64,000 nt of DNA from Selaginella moellendorffii (GCF_000143415.4 NW_003314410.1:62001-126000), one strand, 5' to 3'. Shown: positions 9,486-23,378, counted from the stretch's first letter. A program made the numbers and translations. The notes: generated from the sequence alone by a model not told the origin.

Positions 9486-11861
9486 ATGGCTGCGGCACTG
9501 GTGCGCGCCTCCATTACGTCCATCCCATCTCCCTCCTCCTCCTGGCGCAAGCGCTCCTCTGGGAGCACACTCAAGCTCGAGGTAAGCAACAATCCAGAGC
9601 CGCCGCCGATTGTCGATAGCAGGATCCTCGCCTGGCTCAAGAACAACGGCAAGGACGCCGCCTCTTCCACATCGTCCTCCACCGATTTCGACGATCTGGT
9701 CGGGATCTTCTCGAGCTCCAGCAGCGAGGAGCGCGCCAGCGCCCTCGACAAGCGATGGAAGGAGGACGAGAAGAAGAAGAAGAAGAAGAAGCTCACGGCG
9801 GCGATGGTGGCCAGCGTCGTCGAGTCCCTCCCGGGCGTGAACCAAGCCGTGGCATTCTTCCATTGGGCCGGCGACCGATTCGATCACAACGAGCACACCT
9901 ACAACGCGCTGCTCAAGCTCCTGCTCGCCTCCAGCGGTGCCGAGCACGAGGCCCTCCGCCTCTTCCTCGCCATGCTCGACGCCGGCTACCCCTCCGACTC
10001 CTCCACCTTCGCGGTCGTGCTCCGCGGCCTCCACGCCTCGGCCAAGCTCCGCCACCTCGGTCCCCTCCTCCTGGACGAGATCCGCGACCGCGGCCTCTCC
10101 CCGGACCCGGTCGAGCTCAACACCATCCTTGCCGAGCTGTGCGACGCCCGCGACACCACCACCGCCATGGCGCTCTTCGACAAGATGGCGGAGCTGGGCG
10201 CCGTCAACCACACCACGTACTACAACCTCATCCACCCGCTGTGCAAGGCCCGGCTCCTGGACGAGGCCATGGGGCTGCTGCTTGACATGAAGTCGCGCGG
10301 CATGAACCCGGGGACGCTCCTCCACAACGTCGTCATCGGCGGGCTGTGCCGCGCGGGGCGCCTCCGCCACGCGCTGGGTGTGTACCGCCAGATGAACGAC
10401 GCCCACCCCCCGGACTTCCTCACGTACACCAAGCTCGTCCACGGGCTGTCCAAGGCGGGCCGGCTGCGCGACGCCGTCCAGGTGCTGCAGGAGATGGTGT
10501 CCGCGCGGCACGTCCCGGACAACACCACGCTCACCGTCGTCGTGCAGTCGCTGTGCCTGGGTGACCGCGTCGACGACGCGCGGGAGCTCGTCGAGGAGAT
10601 GCTCCACCGCGGCATGGCGGCGAACGCGATCACGTACTCGGCGCTGGTGGACGGGCTGTGCAAGTGCGAGCGGCTGGACGAGGCGGTGGCGCTGGTNNNN
10701 NNNNNNNNNNNNNNNNNNNNNNNNNNNNNNNNNNNNNNNNNNNNNNNNNNNNNNNNNNNNNNNNNNNNNNNNNNNNNNNNNNNNNNNNNNNNNNNNTGCC
10801 ACCCGGACATCATCACCTACACGGCGCTCATCGGCGGCTTCTGCAAGGCGCGCGACGTCGGCCGCGGCCTGGAGCTGCTGGGCGAAGTCACCCGCCGCGG
10901 CTTCACCCCGGACATCGTCACGTACTCCACCGTCATCGATGGTCTCTGCAAGGCGGGCCGGCTGCGCGACGCCGTGGACATCTTCGAGGAGATGAGCTGC
11001 GCGCCGACCGCCATCACCTACAACTCGCTCATCGGGGGCTACTGCCGGGCCGGGGACATGGACGAGGCGATCCGGCTGCTCGGGAAGATGGTGGACGACA
11101 ACTGCGCGCCGGACGTGATAACTTACACCACGCTCATGTCCGCCTTCTGCAAGATGGGCCGCCTGGACGACGCCTACGAGCTCTTCCAGCAGATGGTTGC
11201 CAACAAGCTCAGCCCCGACGTCGTCACCTTTACGAGCCTGGTGGACGGCCTGTGCGGCGAGGGCCGGATGGAGGACGCGCTGGAGCTGCTCGAGGAGATC
11301 ACCCGCCGGGGCTGCCCGCCGACCATCTACACGTACAACTGCGTCGTCGACGGCTACTGCAAGTCCAACCAGGTGCGCAAGGCCGAGGAGCTGGTGGCGG
11401 ACTTTCGGAGCCGCGGCTTCGTCCCCAACACCGTGACTTACAACATCCTCGTCGCTGGCTGCTGCCGGGCCGGGAGGACGGATCAGGCGCTCCAGTACCT
11501 GGACCAGCTCAACTCGGAAGGCGGCCCCTGCCCGACCAGCGTCGCCATGTACGCTATCATTCTCGACGCGCTGTGCCGGGACGGGCGGACGGACGACGCG
11601 GTCCAGTTCTACGAGGAGATGATCCAGAGAGGATATGTCCCTGCGGCTGCCACCTTTGCCACGGTTGTCTTTGCGCTGTGCAAGGCCCACCAGCCTCAGC
11701 AGGCTCACGAGCTTCTCGAGGAGATGATCAAGTATGGCCACACGCCGGGGCCTGGGACCTGTGACGCTGTCGTCTCTGCCTACTGCCGGGCCGGGATGAT
11801 CCAAAAGGCCGACGAGCTGGCCAGCGAGCTCAGGCTTTACACGGACAAGAGTTCTTCCTAA
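9486..11861 (+). CDS. P-class pentatricopeptide repeat protein (intronless, interrupted by an assembly gap)
   Basis: One uninterrupted frame of about 791 codons including 34 unknown ones at the N gap. The Ala/Ser-rich start (MAAALVRASITSIPSPSSS) resembles an organelle targeting peptide, followed by an acidic/Ser-rich region, a Lys run (KKKKKKK), then at least 17 PPR motifs of about 35 aa (for example DIVTYSTVIDGLCKAGRLRDA and NTVTYNILVAGCCRAGRTDQA). All are P-type with no E or DYW domain. P-class PPRs bind organelle RNA and affect stability, splicing or translation. The gene is extremely GC-rich at third positions, unlike intron-rich neighbours. A telo-box (tttagggttta) lies just upstream. 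An overlapping out-of-frame ATG begins at 9482, four bases upstream. The repeat number is uncertain because the gap length is nominal. Confidence 0.9.
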   Translation: MAAALVRASITSIPSPSSSWRKRSSGSTLKLEVSNNPEPPPIVDSRILAWLKNNGKDAASSTSSSTDFDDLVGIFSSSSSEERASALDKRWKEDEKKKKKKKLTAAMVASVVESLPGVNQAVAFFHWAGDRFDHNEHTYNALLKLLLASSGAEHEALRLFLAMLDAGYPSDSSTFAVVLRGLHASAKLRHLGPLLLDEIRDRGLSPDPVELNTILAELCDARDTTTAMALFDKMAELGAVNHTTYYNLIHPLCKARLLDEAMGLLLDMKSRGMNPGTLLHNVVIGGLCRAGRLRHALGVYRQMNDAHPPDFLTYTKLVHGLSKAGRLRDAVQVLQEMVSARHVPDNTTLTVVVQSLCLGDRVDDARELVEEMLHRGMAANAITYSALVDGLCKCERLDEAVALXXXXXXXXXXXXXXXXXXXXXXXXXXXXXXXXXXCHPDIITYTALIGGFCKARDVGRGLELLGEVTRRGFTPDIVTYSTVIDGLCKAGRLRDAVDIFEEMSCAPTAITYNSLIGGYCRAGDMDEAIRLLGKMVDDNCAPDVITYTTLMSAFCKMGRLDDAYELFQQMVANKLSPDVVTFTSLVDGLCGEGRMEDALELLEEITRRGCPPTIYTYNCVVDGYCKSNQVRKAEELVADFRSRGFVPNTVTYNILVAGCCRAGRTDQALQYLDQLNSEGGPCPTSVAMYAIILDALCRDGRTDDAVQFYEEMIQRGYVPAAATFATVVFALCKAHQPQQAHELLEEMIKYGHTPGPGTCDAVVSAYCRAGMIQKADELASELRLYTDKSSS
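10697..10796. other. Assembly gap (100 N)
   Basis: Exactly 100 N inside the PPR gene. The frame is the same on both sides if taken at face value, but 100 is a conventional placeholder size, so the number of missing PPR repeats is unknown. Confidence 0.98.
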
Positions 11862-11990
11862 CTGGAAGAACACCAGAAAAAAGCGCATCATTAAAGAATC
11901 GAAAGAATAGTGTACCAGTTTGAGATTAGTTGAGAAAAGAAAAACAATCGCGGCGCGGGATCAAGCTTTTTCCTTGTTCGCGCGCCCCGC

Positions 11991-12013
11991 CGGCCTCAAT
12001 GCAGTTGAGGCCG
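11991..12013. other. Perfect 9-bp hairpin between convergent PPR and JMJ genes
   Basis: CGGCCTCAA, loop TGCAG, TTGAGGCCG. It sits in the 306-bp convergent spacer 11862-12167, preceded by a GC-rich stretch (cgcggcgcggg, gcgcgccccgcc). I see no gene in the spacer. Confidence 0.6.
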
Positions 12014-12167
12014 AAAGAATGAAATGCTAGCTAGAAGCTAAACAGGAACTTCCAAACAAGCTAAGTGGTGATCAACCAAACAATGAATTTGTACAGACGC
12101 ACCTTGCGAGGATAAGCAATCGACCGATGATCACGTGGCCAAAAGAATGGTTAAAATCAATCCCGTG

Positions 12168-15557
<3,390 letters not shown>

Positions 15558-17277
15558 AATCCCGCTAGCACCAATTCATCGCTCGATTCCCCGACGGCGC
15601 CGCGGCAATCCCCCCAAAATTTCCCCTCGCGAGCGCGATCCAGCTGACGAATCGGTTACCTGGACGCGCCGCCAGATTTCTCGGCGCCAGCGCCTGCTTC
15701 TCGCCGCCGAGCCGCGCATCGCCGAAAGAAACCTAACCGATGCTTGCGTCGGAGGCGCGCATCCAAGCGGCAAGAGCAAGACTGACCGGGAGAGAAAGGG
15801 AAATATTTTTTACCTAGGAAGACTAGGGGCAAGGGAAAGGCGCAGGGCAATGCACGCCATGCTCGTCAAAAAAGGCGGACACTCCACACACACCGCAGCC
15901 GGCCGACGCGGTATGCCGCAAAACGCACACACACAAACGCACGAATGGAACAATGCCAGACGGCGGACGCAAACTGACGGCGTTTTAAACTCGCGGCGGG
16001 GGGCTGCCAACGGCCAGGGCCAGCCGCGCTGCCACGCGGACGGCGCCGATGGGGCTCCACACGGAATATGCGGCCAAACCCACGGTCGTTTTACCGGTTT
16101 GTATGCGCGTAGACGCTGACACGAGTCACAACACGGCGGGAGAGAGGAAGGAATCTCCTGCCAAACCGGCAGCGAATATCCCTCGCTCGCTACCTCTTCC
16201 TCTTACTTTAGCTGGAGAGTCGATCGAGATCCCCGTGTGTAGGAGATTAAAGACGAGCAGCTTAAACGCTTGATATAAAAAGCAAAAAAGTAACATTCTT
16301 TGCCCTTTTTCCTCTCTTTTTTTTCCTCTCTCTCTCTCTCTCTCGCCTTTTTTTTTTCGCTTTCCCTGTCTGTCGTCCTCCAGACTAGTTCCAGTCTCTC
16401 ATCACCCCTTTCCATGGATAAGACCCTTTCTCTGGATCCAATGCGCCGGTCTGATGCAAAAGTTTGGTGGTGAGAGCGACCGAACCAAACGCAACCAAAC
16501 CAAACCCACCGATTAATCGTGTATGGCTTTAGCGTCACCTACAAAACCTGCGACGAACAGGAGAGAAACACAAGCTTTTAAACATTCCCGAATAGAATAA
16601 AACCTTGGAAAAGCAAGAGTACCTTGCAACAGTGGAAGCACCAAGGCATGATAATAGAAGAACTTCTCCAGAAGCCACATCACGTACTTGGAATATCAGA
16701 GCTTGGGCCGAAGGAAGAAGTGCCACTTTGATGTTTCAGAAGCAACGGGGTGGGCGGCAGCGCAGTGGCAGCACTTGTGATGATCACTGTGGGACTAAAG
16801 TCGGGCCCCCGAATTCACGTTCCAATCATGTGCTCGCGATTCCTGAGGTCCTGTGGATAAATTCATAAACAAACAAGGCTCCCGGACAGTGTCATATCAC
16901 CTCCTGTGCGTCTGATTAGAACCGAAAAGAAATGCGAGAAAAGCTTAAAGACCGGCTTCGTTGGCAAAGGTTTACTTCGTCCTGGGAAAATTCTTCTCAA
17001 TCATACAAAAGTCAGTGGCGAGAGAAGCATCGCAAGCAAAACTAAACAGGAAATTCCATACCAGATATCCACGCAGGCTAAAGCGCGAAAACCGGTGGCT
17101 GTCTGTCTTGAGGTATGTTCCACGTAAAAACAATCTGCTCCTTAAAAAAAAGCACGTAAGAACCAACAAAGACGTGACTTGTCCATCCAAAGCGTTTCCG
17201 CGAAAGGCAGTACACGGTGTCGTACTTAAAAACCTGCGCGGAGCGAATCTATACATTATAGACAGTGGAGTCATACC
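15558..17277. other. 1.7-kb intergenic region upstream of the JMJ gene
   Basis: No convincing gene. The first 600 bp are GC-rich and probably promoter or leader of the JMJ gene. A pyrimidine-rich tract at about 16300-16360 holds T runs and a (CT)n microsatellite. Short open frames here show no domains or splice-supported continuity. Confidence 0.5.
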
Positions 17278-18225
17278 TCACACCCGCTCTTTTTCTTTCT
17301 CCTCGACTTGCTTCAGGAGCCTGGATTTCTCTTCGAGTTCCCGCTGAAGCTCCTCTTCCCAAAGTTCTTCACGAGCTTCTATCTCTTCCCTTTCAGTCTG
17401 TGTATCGAAGTTTAAGCGTTCTGTTAGAAACTGATTTTTGTTTTCTACACTTGCCTTGTCATATTGCCAGTGAACGGATCCATCACCTCCGGCACGACGA
17501 TAATCGTCTCCATCATAGTAAGGATCCTAGAATTGCGTTACGTAAGAAGAATAAAAAATGCTTTAGCTCAAGCTTTTACAAACGAAGCACGAACTTACAA
17601 TCATGGAGCCAGCAACGCAGCACCCGAACGAGAACAGGATCGCAATAAACATATCTGGAAAGAAAATCAGCAGTTCCCGATGACAAGCTGTATCTATTAA
17701 TACGCTTACACATGTTTTTTATCTCTTGCTCGCTCATCACCCAGGTGTTGAAAACTTCTTCGACAGGTCTGGTGGTAGCAAGCGTGAATAAGCCTATTAG
17801 ACTGAAAGAATGTAGCCTGAATTCCGTGTGCTTTTTAGACTTCTGGAGAGAAACTTCCGTTAGGAATGAGAAATACAAACAATATAGAAATGAATGCAAA
17901 CCTTTGCTCGTTCGAACTGCTTGCATTTTGCCGAAACATTACATCCAGACTTCTTCAGCGCACCCGGGAGACTAGAATTCAAGCGCTGGAATTTGAAAAA
18001 CACCACAGAGCGGCCATTGAATGAGCCACACAGTGATTTTCATCACGTTGTTCTTTAGAGCATGAAATTTGGTACCTCCATTTAGTTCATTCTTTCGCAT
18101 ACCTGTGATGCCGTATCAATGCAACCCTTGACGACCGGTGTGGAGCATGTATTGCAAGGCGCCATTGCCACAGCCATTACCCAATCACTTGCTTCCGTGG
18201 CCTTCTGCTGTAAAACATGTGGCAT
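17278..18225 (-). CDS. Small single-TM plant protein of unknown function
   Basis: Six exons (18103-18225, 17902-17985, 17710-17842, 17599-17654, 17455-17526, 17278-17397) encode 195 aa with all phases consistent. Features: a Cys-containing N-terminus (MAPCNTCSTPVVKGCID), a basic stretch (KSKKHTEFRLHSF), one likely membrane segment (MYMFIAILFSFGCCVAGSMI), an acidic/Tyr patch (DPYYDGDDYRR) and a Glu-rich amphipathic C-terminal helix (TEREEIEAREELWEEELQ). I do not recognise the family. The intron after 17455 needs a GC donor (AAG|GCAAGTG), which matches the GC-AG consensus. Stop codons are only about 100 bp from the TRAPPC5 gene upstream on the same strand. The start ATG at 18225 is the best supported; an additional 5' exon is not excluded. 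Confidence 0.7.
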
Positions 18226-18326
18226 CCTTTATTCGTCCACATAAGCTGGTTAATTGTTGATAAGTGGAAACAAAAGCTCACTTGTTTCTTTGGCCACAGC
18301 CTTCTTCTTACAATGCATATTTCATG

Positions 18327-19303
18327 CTAGCCAAGACGTGCCTCTCGTCTCAAAACCTGCCAGAATTTTTACGCCGCAAAGGATTAAAAGCTAGAACCGC
18401 AGGGACGATGCTTTATCTTACCTCCTCGGAAAATTTGATTAGAATTGTTGTCCTTGGCCGACTCTGGCCTTCCATTGGTACGTAATGAGCCGTTACTCTC
18501 GCAGGAAATCCAGCACCTTCCAACACACCCTGCGAGGAGAGAAAACCTCAGAATTTTTACTTGAAATGAGACATCTATGCCCAACCTTTACAATACCCGC
18601 GACATATGCTCCGCAGTTAAACGCTCCCATGTCCTTGGGCACTGAGATGTATCTAAAAACCATGGCAAAATTAATGCGTTTTTTCGCAGCACAAACTTCC
18701 AGAGAAACTTACTTGTTCACGAGAAGTTCTTTCTCGCTGATCATGTACTCGTCGTCGTGCTCCGTGCCTTTTTCCAACGAGTCGGCAACCTATTCGGAGA
18801 GATCACTTCTACTTGCCTGAAAGAAAAACCACGAGACTTACCTTTCCAAAGAGAGACTTCCAGACGGTGGTGTGGACAAAAGATAAGATTCCTAGCAATC
18901 GTATCTCTCGTTTGTTACCCTATGCGAGAGTTAAAACAAAAAATTAACACGTCTACTAGAGATTCTTACCTTCTCTCTGTGACACAAAAGCTCGAGGAAA
19001 CGGAGACCAACGCCATATCCCTGATCCTCCAATCTTTGAGAGACTTCCATCACATACATTCTCACAGTGAAGCATCGAGATTTTTTACCTGCGCTCGAGC
19101 TCTGCGATGTTATCTACTCGCGTCTGGTTGTACTGCACGATCTCGGAGAACAAAAACGAGAGAGCATTCACACTGACCTGGAAATGCGATCTTGTGCTTG
19201 CATTCTATGAGATCAAGATCATCGTGCTTACCTCGGATTTGCCCTTCCCAAGACGCCGGTCCACGACATTGACGATCTGCTTCACAGCTCTGGCGCCTAT
19301 CAT
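18327..19303 (-). CDS. TRS31: TRAPPC5/TRS31, TRAPP complex subunit
   Basis: Eight small exons (19232-19303, 19089-19177, 18970-19033, 18842-18919, 18713-18789, 18586-18652, 18422-18529, 18327-18356) give 194 aa, all phases consistent. Family landmarks: VSVNALSFLFSEIVQYNQ near residue 25, LGILSFVHTTVWKSLFGK, ISEKELLVNKYISVPKD, FNCGAYVAGIVKGVLEGAGFPARVTAH and the C-terminal RTTILIKFSEEVLRREARLG. TRS31 is a core Bet3-family subunit of TRAPP tethering complexes at the Golgi and trans-Golgi network, acting as a Rab GEF scaffold. The final 30-nt exon was found by following the expected C-terminus; without it the frame runs into an in-intron stop two codons later. Upstream lies a telo-box-like aaccctag. 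Confidence 0.93.
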
Positions 19304-19555
19304 CGCAAGAACCCTAGAAGTAGCTGGCAGGAATCGAGCTCACGACCTCCCTAGAAAGCGAACACGTGGCGAGCTGTCGAGTTGTCCAGATGTGAAAGGT
19401 TAGGGCTAGAGAGGCGCTCGGGAATTGCAAGGTATTCGCTCCTGTCCTGCCTCGACATGAAAACTAGAAACTCCCCACTCCAGTCACTCAAAATTCTCCA
19501 TTCGTCTTCGTCAATTTGTGGATGAAGGAGTTGGGATCCAAAAGAGAAAACCGCA

Positions 19556-19708
19556 ATGTTTTGGGAAATCTTCGCGGGCGTGAAGCCGACGGTGGCGCTG
19601 CGAGCTGCCGGAGCGATCCTGCTCGTGGCAGCTGCCAAGGTCTCCAACGCGATCAAGGAGAATGGAAGCAAACGCTACGAATTGATCAGCACAAGTGATT
19701 CCATGTAG
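19556..19708 (+). CDS. Small ORF, 50 aa, one predicted TM segment
   Basis: ATG at 19556 to TAG at 19706-19708. The peptide begins MFWEIFAGVKPTVALRAAG, has a hydrophobic stretch (VALRAAGAILLVAAAKV) and a polar tail (ENGSKRYELISTSDSM). Its GC-rich codon use and position divergent to TRS31 (253 bp between ATGs) are compatible with a real micro-membrane protein. I do not recognise it, and length alone is weak evidence. Confidence 0.4.
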   Translation: MFWEIFAGVKPTVALRAAGAILLVAAAKVSNAIKENGSKRYELISTSDSM

Positions 19709-19751
19709 CGATCAGGACAAACCAATGTAAAAAGTACATTGCAATTAACTT

Positions 19752-19823
19752 TGCCCCCGCAGAGGGTTGAACTCTGGACCTCCAGTTTACAAGACTGGCG
19801 CTCTACCACTGAGCTACAAGGGC
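19752..19823 (-). tRNA. tRNA-Thr (anticodon UGU)
   Basis: Minus-strand cloverleaf: acceptor GCCCTTG/CGGGGGC (two G-U pairs), D arm AGCTCAGTGGTAGAGC, anticodon stem CCAGT/ACTGG with loop CTTGTAA (anticodon TGT), variable GAGGT, T arm CCAGAGTTCAACCCTCTG, discriminator A. Reads ACA threonine codons. The T-stem has one weak pair. Confidence 0.85.
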
Positions 19824-20671
19824 ATTTCGCATAAAACCCTTTCGACAAAAACGTCTTTCTCAGTCCTGCCCTGCGCGATTAATTAACGCAAGCATTGTGA
19901 AGGGAATATATTACAACGAGACAATGTATAGATACGGCTGTCAGTGGAGATTTCGCTATAATCCATGGCCATGCATCACACCCATAGCATTCTATGTATG
20001 TAACGCATAGCCTAGAGCTATATATCATAGTCGCAATCATGAATCATGCAACATGTCACAATGCATGATGGGGGCAAAATGCGAACTATGTCATGCCATG
20101 CATCACACACCATTGCACTACATTCAAAGCGTGTGTGATGGATGGGACCTCTCGCTCTCTCTCGCACACAAGATCCCTGGAAGAAATCTTAGGTTTGAGC
20201 AACGGATCTTCTTCCAGGTGTGTAGAAACCCTTGCCTTGGAAGTGTTGTTTGCGAAGTTCTTGCGAGTTCTTTCGTGGGTGTGAGAAGTTCGTGACAGAA
20301 ATGCCATAGCCTTGGAGGTTTTTGCGGTCGATCAAGTCCTCCGCCTTTGTCTCTGTGTCGATTATCGGAGCTGGGCTCCCTTTTTTTTTCTTTCTTGATG
20401 AATGGTTTTTTCCTGGAAAACAGTGCAGACTGCTGCATCGACTGAATAGTTCTCGCCCACCGATCGAGACAAACAAAGTTTTTATGTCGGAGAAACTTTC
20501 ACAGTCGCTCAGGAGCTTTTCTTTATTTTCGCTGTTCATCCTCTTTCTGTGATGACTACTGCTTTCCTTTTGCTAATGGCAGTCCTGTGCTTTTGTCTGC
20601 AGCTTCAATCATTTTGAGAACATCTCCATTGCCTCTGGATGTTTTCTAAGAAGTAGCAACCACAGTTTGTG
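19824..20671. promoter_or_regulatory. Kinesin upstream region with a cluster of RY (CATGCA) motifs
   Basis: Four CATGCA/TGCATG elements fall within about 135 bp (near 19970, 20045, 20062, 20097). CATGCA is the RY element bound by B3 factors (ABI3/FUS3/LEC2 class). The remainder of this 848-bp stretch up to the kinesin ATG shows no gene; T-rich tracts near 20380 and 20540 may be leader or leader intron. Confidence 0.4.
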
Positions 20672-23167
20672 ATGGGATCTCTCGATCTCGATCAGTCGTT
20701 CGAGCGGCTCGGGGATTCTTTCAGGTGTCTCAGCCTGGACGCGCGCAAGGAATTTAGCCTCGTGAACTCGGTGAAGCTCGTCATCGAGGACTTCCATTCG
20801 GAGGGCTCTCAGGAAGACAACGCTAGTGGCAGCAAACCAGGAGATTCTCTCGGAGCTCTCGAAGGTTGGCCTCTTTTCTTCTTGCTTTACTTCCTCCTCT
20901 TAAAGCTGAATAAGACTTTCTCGCCAGGAGAGCTCATTCTACTCAAGGCAGCTTTTGCTCTGTCGAATGTTAACAGAAGGCTGAGCCTCGGCAAGCTACT
21001 CGATCTCCAAGGTATGCTTCTGCTTCTTTTTGCTTCTTCTTTTTTCTTCTTTCGTCTTTCCGGCCTTGTTGTTGATAATACCTGTTTAATGCTAGCTTTG
21101 CAGGGAATGTACGAGTGTTTTGCAGAGTGAGGCCTTATCTCCCTCACGAAAATGTCGCCCATGCCTGCGAGGTTGTCTCTCCGACCGAGGTTCGCGTCTC
21201 TTCCAACGGGGAGCCTTCCAAAACGTTCAAGTTTGATAAAGTATTTTCTCCCTCGGCCTCGCAAGGTACGAACATTTTTCATTTCTCGAGATGTAGATTC
21301 TGAAGAAACTTGCTTCAATTCTTGCAGAGGATGTTTTTCTGGACGTGCAGCCGACTATCAAGTCTGCTCTGGACGGCCACAACATTTGTATATTCTCTTA
21401 CGGCCAAACAGGCACTGGGAAGACTTACACAATGGTAAGCACGCTCTGGAAGTGTTCTTCATTTCTCTCAATGCTAACAGTCGAGTGATAAGCAGGAAGG
21501 CCAGAAAGGAGCCCCTGGAATTGTTCCTCGGACACTGCAGCAGCTTTTCAAGGACAAGAATTTGCCAACCAGTGACTATCGCTTCACTTTGAGCATGTTG
21601 GAGATTTACAAAGGAACACTGCGTGATCTTCTGGTTCCTCGGCCGACGCGACTAACAGACCCTCCAGCAAAAAGGTTTGTCTCTGTGACATGATCATTAT
21701 ACGTTCTAAGCCGCTTTTCTTTGTAGCTTGAATATTCATCTGAGCGTTTCGGATCACGTAGAGGTCGAGAACCTGACGGAGTATGTGATAGACAATCTCT
21801 CAGACGCTCTCAAGTTTTACAGGAAAGGTACTCGTGCCAGATCCACTTCGTCCACAAGCTCAAATGAAAGCTCCAGCAGATCACACTGGTTCGATTTCCT
21901 CTTTTCTTCTATTTTTCGTGTATATAGGCTTGACAATATTGATCGTGCAGCTTGGTTCGAGTAAACATTGTTCGCAAGTCCCAGTTAGATAAAGTCTCGA
22001 GAAGCAAAGTGTGGCTTATTGATCTCGGTGGCAGCGAACGCTTCTTCAAAACCCAGGCATGGGGTAAGGTTTTGGAGGAAGGCAAATCCATCAACGTCTC
22101 CCTCACTGCACTGGGAGACGTGATCAGTGCTCTACAAAAAAAGCAAGCACACATTCCTTACAGGTATGCATAGAGCCCTTACTATAGCTCGAATGGTATC
22201 ACAAACATTTTGCTTCTCCAGGAACAGCAAGCTGACGCAAATTCTTCGGGATTGCCTCGGTAAGGAAACTTGTTCTTTTTCATTTTTTCGGTTCTTTTGA
22301 TTGTTTTTTGTCTGTAGGATGTAACTCCAAAGTTGTCATGTTCGTCCATGCAAGTCCCAGGGAGGAGGACTCGGCAGAGACCATTTGTTCCTTGACGTTC
22401 GCAGCTAGAGCGCGAGGAATTCACTTAAGTCGCGACTGTGCAGCAGTAAGATTTTATTTATTTGTTGTTCTTTCTTTCAACCTTGAGGTGATCTCCTTCC
22501 ACAGAAATCCCGGGAGCGAGAAGCGCGGATCTCCAGCATCGTCCAGAAAATGGAGGCTCTGGAAGGTGAGTGCCAGCGCCTAAGTGTCGATATCCAGGCT
22601 CTCGAGTCGACCATCAACGAGAAGAAAAGAAACTCCACACGTTTCAGTGACGCTCATCAGCTCCTCGAAAGCTCTGACCATCGCAACGACAAGCTAACCT
22701 GTGCGGTTACGACGAATCCATCTCCAAGTACACCATCTTTGCCGAGGTTTATGACACCGACGATAAGCAGCCTGTGCAAGAACCGGTGCGCGTTGCAAGA
22801 GTTCAACGAGCCAATCTGGCCGGAAAGCCTGCTCGCCAAGAAGATCAAGAGCTTCGCTAGCTCGGACTCTCCGCAGATTTCCATCGATCTGGGAAGAAAA
22901 CGCGCTATAGTTCCCGCTTCTCGGCAAAGGATTCATCATCCACAGCAGCAGCAGCAGCAGCAAGTAAGAAATCCGGCTCTCATGACTCCAAATGGACAGG
23001 AGGAAGACTCGAGCACTCCAACAAAGGCTGCTCTAGCATCCAGATCTAGGAGCGCAGCTCATGTGAAATGGAGCAAAGAAGAGATGGAGCAGCAACGATC
23101 GTCGAGAACTAAGATCCAGAGGCGGCTCACACTGGAGTGCTCTAGCCGATTGAGCGTCAACTTCTGA
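20672..23167 (+). CDS. Kinesin-14-type motor protein
   Basis: Ten exons (20672-20864, 20928-21011, 21104-21265, 21328-21434, 21496-21674, 21727-21888, 21951-22163, 22222-22259, 22318-22445, 22505-23167) encode 642 aa. A short N-terminal stalk leads into the motor: [11 protein letters not shown]-loop [11 protein letters not shown], switch [10 protein letters not shown], switch [10 protein letters not shown], and the neck-proximal [18 protein letters not shown]. The motor is central/C-terminal to a short N-region, and DLGGSE (not DLAGSE) is shared with a plant-specific kinesin-14 subgroup. After the motor come a short coiled coil ([20 protein letters not shown]) and a basic, Gln-rich tail with a CAG repeat (22941-22960). 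Probably a minus-end-directed microtubule motor; direction inferred from subfamily. Confidence 0.9.
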
Positions 23168-23335
23168 TCAAGCATAAGCTTAGGAAACTACGACCTTTCT
23201 CTATAGTTTGTGCTCGAGTTTGTAAACGAGTTTTCTTGTAGCCAATAACTTCTGATCAAGCGAGCCTAGGAGACTACCATCTTTCTCCAAGTTTGTGCTT
23301 GAGTTTATTACAGAGTTTTCTTGTGCTCATGATCC
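23158..23335 (+). repeat. 89-bp tandem duplication including the kinesin stop codon
   Basis: aacttctgatcaagc starts at 23158 (the last codons and stop TGA) and again at 23247. Both copies continue through tagga-actac, ctttctc, gtttgtgct-gagttt, and gagttttcttgt. Copies differ by about 15-20 percent. Confidence 0.85.
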
Positions 23336-23378
23336 ATATGATTTTCAGTAGTTTTCCCGGACTATATCAAAGCTATGT

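Noticed and set aside
9477-11891. About 800-codon open frame antisense to the PPR gene
   Set aside because: It is a by-product of the extreme GC3 bias and codon periodicity of the sense PPR gene; the antisense product has no domain and is Arg/Val/His-rich low-complexity.
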